Positions 1 to 5,896 of a stretch of 9,671 nt of DNA are shown here, one piece after another. Below the pieces are notes generated by a model. It was not told where the DNA came from. It was given only the letters and a program-made list of their open reading frames with translations, and ran no database searches. Source of the stretch: Clostridia bacterium (GTDB lineage: Bacteria > Bacillota > Clostridia > Oscillospirales > Butyricicoccaceae). The stretch covers positions 1 through 9,671 of the forward strand of contig JAFYNW010000062.1 in NCBI GenBank assembly GCA_017547995.1, in the 5' to 3' direction. A program made the translations under genes and the position numbers. How positions within the stretch are numbered: position 1 is the first letter of the stretch; the number at the start of each line of letters is the position of its first letter.

Positions 1-617
1 AAAACGGTGACGTGCTCGTCGGCACACAGATGGTTACAAAGGGGCTCGACTTTGACAACGTAACCCGTGTAGGTGTCCTCGACAGTGATATATCCCTTTA
101 TTCGGGAGATTTCCGCGCATCAGCGAGAACCTTCTCTTTGCTTTCGCAGGTTGTGGGCAGAGCGGGACGCAGAAATAAAAAGGGCAGAGCGGTCATCCAG
201 ACCTATTCGCCTGAGCATCCGGTTATAAAAGCCGCCGCAAAGCAGGACTATGAGGCATTTTATAACTATGAAATCGGTGTCCGCAATATGCTCGAGCTTC
301 CGCCGTATTGTGATATTTTCCTCTTCACAGTTACGGGTGATGATGAAGTCAAAACGATGAAAGCGGCGCTGAGAGTTTCGGCAACCCTGGAAAAAGCCTT
401 CAAAGAGGCATACAAGGACGTTTACAGCGAAGTACTCGGTCCGGTTGCACCGGGCATTTACAAAATAAACGATAAATACAGATACAATATCTCTTTCAGA
501 GGTAAGGACAATAAAAGAACGAGAGATTTAATCAGCAGTATTCTTATGGGCTTTGCCCAGGACAAGACAAACGGCAAAATTATGCTGACTGCCGAGATAA
601 ATCCACTCAACTACTAA
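1..617 (+). CDS. priA: Primosomal protein N' (PriA helicase), C-terminal part; 5' end outside the window
   Basis: PriA is the 3'-to-5' DNA helicase that restarts stalled replication forks and loads the replicative helicase. Only the last 204 or so codons are present; the first complete codon is at base 3, and the frame is open to the window edge, so the GTG at 12 is internal. Visible helicase motifs are GTQMVTKGLDF near fragment residues 7-17 (motif V region) and QVVGRAGR at about 49-56 (motif VI, with the arginine-finger region; GRAGR is at bases 156-170). The conserved LPPY follows at about 99-102 and leads into the C-terminal domain. The sequence closely follows the Bacillus PriA pattern, including the DFRASARTFSLLSQV stretch. 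It stops with TAA 30 bases before def, matching the usual priA-def order. The zinc-binding cysteines and Walker A motif must lie upstream and cannot be checked. Unlike the next genes it uses TTA and TCA codons and mostly CCG for proline. Confidence 0.95.
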   Translation, partial: NGDVLVGTQMVTKGLDFDNVTRVGVLDSDISLYSGDFRASARTFSLLSQVVGRAGRRNKKGRAVIQTYSPEHPVIKAAAKQDYEAFYNYEIGVRNMLELPPYCDIFLFTVTGDDEVKTMKAALRVSATLEKAFKEAYKDVYSEVLGPVAPGIYKINDKYRYNISFRGKDNKRTRDLISSILMGFAQDKTNGKIMLTAEINPLNY

Positions 618-647
618 GATAATTTTACTTAAAAGGAGAAAAGTAAA

Positions 648-1115
648 ATGGGTATCAGAACAATTTATAAGCAGGGTGAAGAAATCCTGACAAAAAAGTG
701 CAGAGAAGTTACAGACTTCGGCCCAAGACTCTGGGCTCTTCTTGATGATATGCACGATACAGTTAAGAAGGCAAGCGGCGCAGGTCTCGCTGCTCCACAG
801 GTTGGCATTATGAGAAGAGTTGCTGTTGTTCTCATCGACGATGGCAGCTTCCTCGAAATCATCAATCCTGAAATCATCCATAGCGAAGGCAAGCAGGAAG
901 ACGCAGAAGGCTGCCTCAGCTTCCCAGGCATCTATGGCCTCGTTACAAGACCAAACGTAGTTCAGGTCAAGTATCAGGACAGAAACGGCAAGTGGTTCAT
1001 GAGAACTGCTGAAGGCTTCACAGCAAGAGCTTTCTGCCATGAAATCGACCATCTTGATGGCGTATGCTTCACACAGCACGTAACACGTTACCTCAAGCCG
1101 GAGGAACTCGAATAA
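648..1115 (+). CDS. def: Peptide deformylase
   Basis: Peptide deformylase removes the formyl group from the N-terminal methionine of new proteins in the cytoplasm, and it is a metal (usually iron) hydrolase. At 155 residues it has the normal length of a short bacterial type 1 enzyme. All three family motifs are intact: GAGLAAPQVG at residues 44-53, EGCLS at 87-91 with metal ligand Cys89, and HEIDH at 131-135 with ligands His131 and His135 and catalytic Glu132. The ATG at 648 follows a strong AAAGGAGA at 632-639. The gene stops in TAATG, sharing its last base with the fmt start, so the two are probably coupled in translation. This pairing makes sense because Fmt adds the group that Def removes. 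Proline is mostly CCA and the codons look more selected than those of priA. No residue of the active site is missing, so I expect a working enzyme. Confidence 0.97.
   Translation: MGIRTIYKQGEEILTKKCREVTDFGPRLWALLDDMHDTVKKASGAGLAAPQVGIMRRVAVVLIDDGSFLEIINPEIIHSEGKQEDAEGCLSFPGIYGLVTRPNVVQVKYQDRNGKWFMRTAEGFTARAFCHEIDHLDGVCFTQHVTRYLKPEELE
1100..1106 (+). promoter_or_regulatory. Ribosome-binding site of fmt, inside def
   Basis: GGAGGAA lies within the last codons of def, 8 bases before the ATG at 1115. Together with the TAATG junction (1113-1117) it fixes the fmt start and suggests that ribosomes finishing def reinitiate on fmt. Confidence 0.8.
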
Positions 1116-2047
1116 TGAAAATCGTATTTATGGGCACTCCTGATTTCAGCGTAGGCTGTCTCGATGCCCTCATCAGATCCAAGCATGAGGTTGTTGGCGT
1201 TTTCACACGTGAAGACAAGCCAAAGAATCGTGGCATGGCAATGCAGATGCCTCCTGTAAAGGAGCTTGCTATCCAGCATAACATCCCTGTTTTTCAGCCA
1301 AAGTCTGTAAAGACAGACGAAAGCTATGAGATTCTCAAGGAGCTCAATGCTGATATCTACGTTGTAGTTGCATACGGCAGAATTCTTCCAAAGAAAGTGC
1401 TCGAACTTCCACAGCATGGCTGTATCAACGTACACGCATCTATTCTTCCGAAGTACAGAGGTGCAAGCCCTATTCAGGCTGTTATCGTAAACGGCGAAAA
1501 GGAAACAGGTGTTACAATTATGCAGATGAATGAAGGTCTTGATACAGGCGACATTCTTCACGTAAAGAAGACTCCAATTTCCGAAGACGATACAGGCGGC
1601 ACACTCCACGACAGACTCGCTGTTATGGGTGCTGATGCTCTTATCGAATATCTCGACATTCTTGAAAAGGGCGAAAGAGTTGCAATCCCACAGGATGACG
1701 CACTCTCCAACTATGCTCCGCTTATCACAAAGAATGACGGCAAGGTTTCTTTCGAAAATCCTGCAAATAAAATTGCAAACCAGATTATGGGATATGCTCC
1801 TTGGCCTGGTACTTTTGCAGATTTGGGCAATACTACTATCAAGTTCTTCGGCGGCTACGTGGTTGAAAACACAGTTGCACACGAAGATTTCGGCGCTATC
1901 GATTCTGTTACTGCAGAAGGTATGGTTGTCAAGTGCGCTGTCGGCAAGATTCTCATCAAGGAAATCCAGAAGTCTGGCGGCAAGCGTATGACTCCTGACA
2001 GTTTCTTCAGAGGCAGACCGGAGCTTCTCAAGGAACGCTTCAACTAA
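1115..2047 (+). CDS. fmt: Methionyl-tRNA formyltransferase
   Basis: Fmt transfers a formyl group from 10-formyltetrahydrofolate to Met-tRNA(fMet), which allows bacterial translation initiation. The 310-residue protein matches the usual length. The N-terminal Rossmann-like domain begins MKIVFMGTPDF. The catalytic region INVHASILPKYRGASPIQ lies at residues 104-121, with Asn105 and His107. The second catalytic segment GVTIMQMNEGLDTGD at 132-146 supplies Asp143. The C-terminal tRNA-binding domain starts near YAPLITKNDG (200-209) and carries GYAPWPGTF (226-234). I chose the ATG at 1115 rather than an in-frame upstream ATG at 1064: 1115 lies 8 bases after GGAGGAA (1100-1106), and the protein then starts at the family's conserved N-terminus. 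The longer reading would add 17 unrelated residues encoded inside def. The 27-base gap to the next gene holds only its ribosome site. The gene contains no TTA, CTA or TCA codon. Confidence 0.97.
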   Translation: MKIVFMGTPDFSVGCLDALIRSKHEVVGVFTREDKPKNRGMAMQMPPVKELAIQHNIPVFQPKSVKTDESYEILKELNADIYVVVAYGRILPKKVLELPQHGCINVHASILPKYRGASPIQAVIVNGEKETGVTIMQMNEGLDTGDILHVKKTPISEDDTGGTLHDRLAVMGADALIEYLDILEKGERVAIPQDDALSNYAPLITKNDGKVSFENPANKIANQIMGYAPWPGTFADLGNTTIKFFGGYVVENTVAHEDFGAIDSVTAEGMVVKCAVGKILIKEIQKSGGKRMTPDSFFRGRPELLKERFN

Positions 2048-2074
2048 TTTTAATTCCATATAAAAGGAGAAAAA

Positions 2075-2776
2075 ATGGGATACTACGGTATTGATATTTA
2101 CTATATCATTCTTGTTCTTCCTGCAATTGTCTTTGCAATGTGGGCACAGAGCAGGGTTAACACTACTTTTGCAAAATATTCAAAAGTAGGTGCTATGAGG
2201 GGAATCACAGGGGCTATGGCGGCTCAGGCTGTCCTGAGAGCCAACGGTGTTTTCGGTGTAGGTATAGAACACGTATCAGGTAATCTCACAGACCACTATG
2301 ATCCAAAGGCCAACGTAATCAGGCTTTCGGATTCGGTATTCAGTTCAACTTCGGTTGCCGCTATAGGGGTTGCGGCTCACGAAGCAGGACACGCCGTACA
2401 GTATGCGGCAAACTATGGCCCTATCAGAATCAGACAGGCTATCATCCCAATCTCACAGATTGGCTCAAGTCTTTCGATGCCAATGATTCTTATAGGTGTT
2501 ATTCTCAACAGCAGTATGTTCCTCGATTTAGGCATACTTTTCTTCGGCCTTGCTACTCTTTTCCAGCTTGTAACTCTTCCTGTAGAGTTCAACGCTTCAA
2601 AAAGAGCAATGTACGCTCTTGAACAGGGCAACCTGCTCTATGAAGAAGAGCTTGGCGGTGCAAAGAAAACTCTCACAGCGGCGGCCCTCACATACGTTGC
2701 GGCTCTCGCTGTTTCAATCGCTCAGTTCATCCGTCTCCTCCTTATTTTCGGCGGTCGCGGCAGGGACAGAGACTAA
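2075..2776 (+). CDS. YugP-like membrane zinc metallopeptidase (Zn_peptidase_2 family)
   Basis: This 233-residue protein matches the family of B. subtilis YugP, predicted membrane-bound neutral zinc metallopeptidases whose substrates are not established to my knowledge. The zinc motif HEAGH is at residues 102-106, with His102 and His106 as likely ligands and Glu103 as the catalytic base. The conserved LPVEFNASKRA at 168-178 probably gives the third ligand, Glu171. Hydrophobic segments at about 5-24, 129-148, 151-170 and 201-225 predict an integral membrane protein, with a short basic tail GGRGRDRD. The conserved FGVGIEHVSGNLTDHYDP region (60-77) precedes the active site, as in the family. The start is the ATG at 2075 after AAAGGAGA at 2063-2070. 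It lies between fmt and rsmB, a position where the B. subtilis cluster has no gene; similar genes occur there in Clostridia from memory. Family assignment is firm; the biological role is unknown. I give no symbol because YugP names the Bacillus homologue only. Confidence 0.88.
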   Translation: MGYYGIDIYYIILVLPAIVFAMWAQSRVNTTFAKYSKVGAMRGITGAMAAQAVLRANGVFGVGIEHVSGNLTDHYDPKANVIRLSDSVFSSTSVAAIGVAAHEAGHAVQYAANYGPIRIRQAIIPISQIGSSLSMPMILIGVILNSSMFLDLGILFFGLATLFQLVTLPVEFNASKRAMYALEQGNLLYEEELGGAKKTLTAAALTYVAALAVSIAQFIRLLLIFGGRGRDRD

Positions 2777-2786
2777 ATATTTCAGT

Positions 2787-2791
2787 AGGTG
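2787..2791 (+). promoter_or_regulatory. Weak ribosome-binding site deciding the rsmB start
   Basis: AGGTG is the only Shine-Dalgarno-like run before rsmB and matches the 3' half of the AGGAGGTG consensus. It contains the alternative GTG (2789-2791), which argues for the ATG at 2795. It is weaker than the sites before def and the metallopeptidase, so rsmB may be translated less efficiently. Confidence 0.55.
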
Positions 2792-2794
2792 TTT

Positions 2795-4111
2795 ATGAAA
2801 AATCCGAGAGAAGTTGCCCTCAAAGGGCTTATAAATCTTAGAAGAAACGGCACGTGGCCAGACCTTTTCTTAAAGCAGGAAAGTGCTGATATGTCGCCGG
2901 AGGACGGCAGATTGTGCGCAAGTGTACTCTATGGCACTCTTGAAAACATCAATCTCATCGATTTCTATATTTCTTCTTTCAGCAGTATCAAGCTTAAAAA
3001 GATTATGCCTCAGGCGCTCGACGTGCTTCGTATGACAGTCTATCAGCTTGTCTGGATGGATAAAATCCCTGACAGCGCGGCTATCAACGAGGGCGTTAAG
3101 CTTGCAAAAAAATATGCTTCCTCTGCCTCCGGCTTTGTCAATGCGGTTTCCCGCGCTCTTGCACGAAGCAAGGATAATCTGCCTCAGGTGCCTGACAAGG
3201 ACTTCGCAGAATATCTTCGCATAAAATACAGCCATCCGCTTTGGTTTATCAAAGAGATGATTGAGCAGATTGGCGAGGCTGAAACAGAAAATCTTCTCAT
3301 CGAAAACAACAAAACACCTAAAACAACAGCACGTGTAAACACACTCAAATCCAGTCTGGATGACGCTCTCGCAAAGCTTGAAAAAGAGGGTGTGATCGAC
3401 GTTAAAACAACAGAGCTCAGTGGCGCTATTCTCTTTGAAAACAGCTTCAATCCTGTAAAGTCTAAAACCTTTACTGATGGCCTGATATATGTTCAGGACA
3501 TAGCAAGTCAGCTCGCAGTAACTGCCCTGGAGCCAAAGAAGGGAGACACAGTCATCGATATGTGTGCATCCCCTGGCGGCAAGAGTCTTATGGCAGCGCA
3601 GCTGATGGAAAATAATGGTAAAATCACATCCTGCGATATCCATGAACACAAGATTGCACTCCTCAATGAGAATGCTAAAAAATACGGTGCGACAATTATG
3701 TCTGCTCAGCTCAACGATGGCACAGTCTTTAACGAAAGCTTTGCAGATACTGCAGATAAAATCATCTGCGACGTGCCTTGCTCGGGCATGGGTATCATCC
3801 GCAAAAAGCCTGACATCCGTTTCAAGAAGGAAGAGGATGCAAAGGAGCTTCCACCAATTCAGCTTGCAATTCTTAAAAATGCATCTCGATACGTCAAGGA
3901 AGGCGGCATTATTCTTTATTCCACATGCACAGTGCGCAGGGAAGAAAATGAAGACGTTGTAAAACGCTTCCTTGAATCAAACGACAGCTTTGAGCTGGTC
4001 CCATTCTCGCTTCCATTCGGTATCGAGGCTGAAACCGGCTACAAGACACTTTATCCACACAGAGAAGGTTTCGATGGCTTCTTTATTGCTAAGCTAAGGA
4101 GAAAAAAATGA
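2795..4111 (+). CDS. rsmB: 16S rRNA (cytosine(967)-C(5))-methyltransferase RsmB
   Basis: RsmB (Sun/Fmu, B. subtilis YloM) methylates C5 of cytosine 967 (E. coli numbering) in 16S rRNA using S-adenosylmethionine. The 438-residue protein has the full family architecture. A NusB-like RNA-binding domain covers about residues 1-130, with AINEGVKLAKKY at 96-107 and GFVNAVSRALAR at 113-124. The Rossmann methyltransferase domain follows. The SAM-binding motif is DMCASPGGKS at 255-264. DVPCSGMG at 326-333 gives Cys329, which assists product release in the family. YSTCTV at 375-380 gives the expected nucleophile Cys378. GFDGFFIAKL at 425-434 is the usual C-terminal signature. A GTG at 2789 is in frame, but it lies within the apparent ribosome site, so the ATG at 2795 is preferred; the two differ by two residues. 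The stop overlaps the rlmN start by four bases (ATGA), pairing two rRNA methyltransferases. Confidence 0.95.
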   Translation: MKNPREVALKGLINLRRNGTWPDLFLKQESADMSPEDGRLCASVLYGTLENINLIDFYISSFSSIKLKKIMPQALDVLRMTVYQLVWMDKIPDSAAINEGVKLAKKYASSASGFVNAVSRALARSKDNLPQVPDKDFAEYLRIKYSHPLWFIKEMIEQIGEAETENLLIENNKTPKTTARVNTLKSSLDDALAKLEKEGVIDVKTTELSGAILFENSFNPVKSKTFTDGLIYVQDIASQLAVTALEPKKGDTVIDMCASPGGKSLMAAQLMENNGKITSCDIHEHKIALLNENAKKYGATIMSAQLNDGTVFNESFADTADKIICDVPCSGMGIIRKKPDIRFKKEEDAKELPPIQLAILKNASRYVKEGGIILYSTCTVRREENEDVVKRFLESNDSFELVPFSLPFGIEAETGYKTLYPHREGFDGFFIAKLRRKK

Positions 4112-5154
4112 TTGAAAATAAAGTTTGTATAAAATCACTGACTCTGCCAAAGCTCGAGGAATATCTCGTTTCGCTTGGTGAACAGAAGTTTAGAGCAAAG
4201 CAGATTTTCAAATGGCTTAGCCAGAACGTCAAAAGCTTTGAGGAAATGTCAGATATTTCTAAAAAGCTCCGCGAAAAGCTTGCTGAGGTTTCATACATAA
4301 ACGACGTGAAGATTGTTTCCAAGCAGGTTTCCAAGCTTGACGGTACAATCAAGTATCTTTTCGAGCTGCAGGACGGCAACTGTATCGAAACCGTCCTTAT
4401 GCAGTATGAACACGGCAACTCCATCTGTATTTCAACTCAGGCAGGCTGTAAAATGGGCTGTGCATTCTGTGCATCCTTTGATAAGGGCAGAACACGTAAC
4501 CTTACACCTGCAGAAATCTACGACCAGATTCTTTCAGCCCAGTCTGACAGCGGCAGAAAGGTTTCCAATATCGTGCTTATGGGCACAGGCGAGCCACTCG
4601 ACAACTACGATAACGTTATCGACTTCCTCAACATCATCTCTGATGCAAACGGTGTCAATATCGGTATGCGTCATATCTCGCTTTCAACTTGTGGCCTCGT
4701 GCCAAAGATTTACGAGCTTGCAAAGCTCAAACTTCAGCTGACACTCAGCATTTCGCTCCATTGTCCAATCGACGAAATCCGAAGCACAATTATGCCTGTC
4801 AACAAGACTTATAACGTCGACAGTCTTATCAAGGCTTGTAAGGAATATTTCAAGACAACAGGCAGACGTATTTCCTTCGAATACGCTATGATTGACGGCA
4901 AGACAGACTCCAAGGAATGTGCTGACAAGCTTATTGAATATTTCAAGGGCTTCCCATGCCACGTAAATCTTATTCCGCTTAACCACGTCGAAGGCAGTCC
5001 GCTTGAGCCAACTCCTATGAAAAAGGTAAAGCAGTTCCAGAATTATCTTGTAAAGAACGGCATCAATACAACAATCAGACGAAGCCTCGGCGGTGATATT
5101 TCTGCATCCTGTGGTCAGCTGAGAAAGAAGCATATTGAGGGGGCATCCAAATAA
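4108..5154 (+). CDS. rlmN: Dual-specificity 23S rRNA/tRNA adenine C2-methyltransferase RlmN
   Basis: RlmN is a radical-SAM enzyme that methylates C2 of adenine 2503 in 23S rRNA and, in studied species, adenine 37 of some tRNAs. The 348-residue protein has the full family length. The iron-sulfur cluster motif CKMGCAFC gives Cys114, Cys118 and Cys121. Cys107 in SICIST and Cys335 in SASCGQLRKK match the two further conserved cysteines (E. coli Cys118 and Cys355) used in the methyl-carrying mechanism. Other marks are MGTGEPLDNYDNV at 158-170, RHISLSTCGLVP at 188-199, SISLH at 214-218 and PLNHVEGSPLEP at 290-301. The N-terminal accessory domain (about 10-90) contains KFRAKQIFKWL. The ATG at 4108 follows AAGGAGA (4096-4102) and lies inside the end of rsmB. 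The resistance relative Cfr is less likely, given the location in the housekeeping cluster and the RlmN-type motif set. The gene ends in TAATG shared with prpC. Confidence 0.96.
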   Translation: MIENKVCIKSLTLPKLEEYLVSLGEQKFRAKQIFKWLSQNVKSFEEMSDISKKLREKLAEVSYINDVKIVSKQVSKLDGTIKYLFELQDGNCIETVLMQYEHGNSICISTQAGCKMGCAFCASFDKGRTRNLTPAEIYDQILSAQSDSGRKVSNIVLMGTGEPLDNYDNVIDFLNIISDANGVNIGMRHISLSTCGLVPKIYELAKLKLQLTLSISLHCPIDEIRSTIMPVNKTYNVDSLIKACKEYFKTTGRRISFEYAMIDGKTDSKECADKLIEYFKGFPCHVNLIPLNHVEGSPLEPTPMKKVKQFQNYLVKNGINTTIRRSLGGDISASCGQLRKKHIEGASK

Positions 5155-5888
5155 TGAGAGTCTACGGCCTTACAGATATAGGCAAAGCAAGAGCTGTCAA
5201 TCAGGATTCCTTCGCAATAGAAGTGCTTGAAGATGCCGAAGCGGGTGTGCTTCTGGTATGTGATGGTATGGGCGGTGCAAAAGGCGGTGAAATCGCCAGC
5301 TCCATCGCTGTAAAAACCATTATGGACTCGCTCAAACTCAAGCTTAAGCCTAAAATGAATAAGCAGAACATCAGATCTGCAATAGATGACGCCATTAAGT
5401 TGGCAAATAAAAATATTATCTCCCACGCTCTCGAGGAGAGAAATCTTCTCGGTATGGGAACAACCTGCGTGTGTGCAGTAGTCTGCGACAATCATATCAC
5501 AGTTGCAAACGTAGGCGACAGCCGTGCATACGTAGTTGAAAATGAAAAACTCAGACAGGTCTCAGACGACCATTCGCTTGTAAACAATCTTGTCAAGGCA
5601 GGGGAGATAACTCCTGAAGAAGCGCTTATGCATCCTAAAAAGAACATTATCACAAGAGCGCTCGGCGTTGACGAAGACGTTTCGGTTGACTATTTCAATG
5701 TGGAAATTGATGAGAATATGTATCTTGTTCTCTGCTCCGATGGTCTTACAAATGAAGTAAGCGACATCGAAATCTGCTATGAAGTCGTCAACAGCATCAC
5801 AGAAAAGGGCGCTTGCGAAGCGTTGAGAGACATTGCCAATAAACGCGGCGGTCATGACAATATCACCGTTGTAGTCGCGGCGTTTTAG
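5154..5888 (+). CDS. prpC: PP2C-type protein serine/threonine phosphatase (PrpC/Stp)
   Basis: PrpC is the soluble manganese-dependent phosphatase that reverses phosphorylation by the kinase PrkC. The 244-residue protein is one PPM/PP2C domain of normal length. Visible motifs: AVNQDSF at 14-20 with Asp18, VCDGMGGAKGGE at 35-46 with metal ligand Asp37, GMGTT at 100-104, NVGDSRAY at 119-126, QVSDDHSLV at 135-143, CSDGLTN at 194-200 with Asp196, and GGHDNITVV at 232-240 with Asp235. All expected metal-binding aspartates are present. There is no signal peptide or membrane segment. The start at 5154 shares its A with the rlmN stop (TAATG), and a GAGGGGG run at 5137-5143 lies 10 bases upstream. The stop TAG forms part of the prkC ribosome site, so the two antagonists should be made together. 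Residues 23-30 (EVLEDAEA) replace the shorter loop of some homologues, which is unremarkable. Confidence 0.96.
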   Translation: MRVYGLTDIGKARAVNQDSFAIEVLEDAEAGVLLVCDGMGGAKGGEIASSIAVKTIMDSLKLKLKPKMNKQNIRSAIDDAIKLANKNIISHALEERNLLGMGTTCVCAVVCDNHITVANVGDSRAYVVENEKLRQVSDDHSLVNNLVKAGEITPEEALMHPKKNIITRALGVDEDVSVDYFNVEIDENMYLVLCSDGLTNEVSDIEICYEVVNSITEKGACEALRDIANKRGGHDNITVVVAAF

Positions 5889-5892
5889 GAGG
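5887..5892 (+). promoter_or_regulatory. Perfect Shine-Dalgarno of prkC fused to the prpC stop codon
   Basis: AGGAGG shares its first two bases with the prpC stop TAG (5886-5888) and lies only 4 bases before the prkC ATG. The ribosome ending prpC sits on this site, which favours coupled synthesis of phosphatase and kinase. Confidence 0.85.
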
Positions 5893-5896
5893 TTTT

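Noticed and set aside
553..586. A possible sigma-A promoter before def (TTGCCC with AAAATT or TATGCT)
   Set aside because: At the right spacing the -10 candidate is poor, and the better -10 candidate is about 22 bases away, too far. It also lies inside priA coding sequence.
528..1079. A 183-codon reverse-strand open frame across the priA/def junction
   Set aside because: In register with def and without recognisable content; def on the other strand has all three active-site motifs.
1064..1114. A longer fmt reading from an upstream in-frame ATG
   Set aside because: It would add 17 residues encoded within def that do not resemble the formyltransferase N-terminus, and the ribosome site at 1100-1106 serves the ATG at 1115.
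1629..1991. A 120-codon + strand open frame inside fmt in another frame
   Set aside because: It overlaps the C-terminal domain of fmt, has a low-complexity Leu/Ser-rich translation, and lacks a ribosome site of its own that I can support.
1088..2059. A 323-codon reverse-strand open frame covering the whole of fmt
   Set aside because: Same codon register as fmt, with composition unlike a real protein and no family motif. The opposite strand carries an unmistakable formyltransferase.
2048..2074. TATAAA in the fmt/peptidase gap as a promoter -10 element or a terminator region
   Set aside because: No -35 element is seen at the matching distance, and the 27 bases form no GC-rich hairpin or T-run. 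The A-rich part belongs to the ribosome site.
2870..3649. A 259-codon reverse-strand open frame opposite rsmB
   Set aside because: In register with rsmB, Cys-rich and without motifs; another product of codon bias.
4108..5154. rlmN as a Cfr-type antibiotic-resistance methyltransferase
   Set aside because: Its motif set and length fit RlmN, and it lies in the conserved chromosomal rsmB-rlmN-prpC order with no mobile element nearby.
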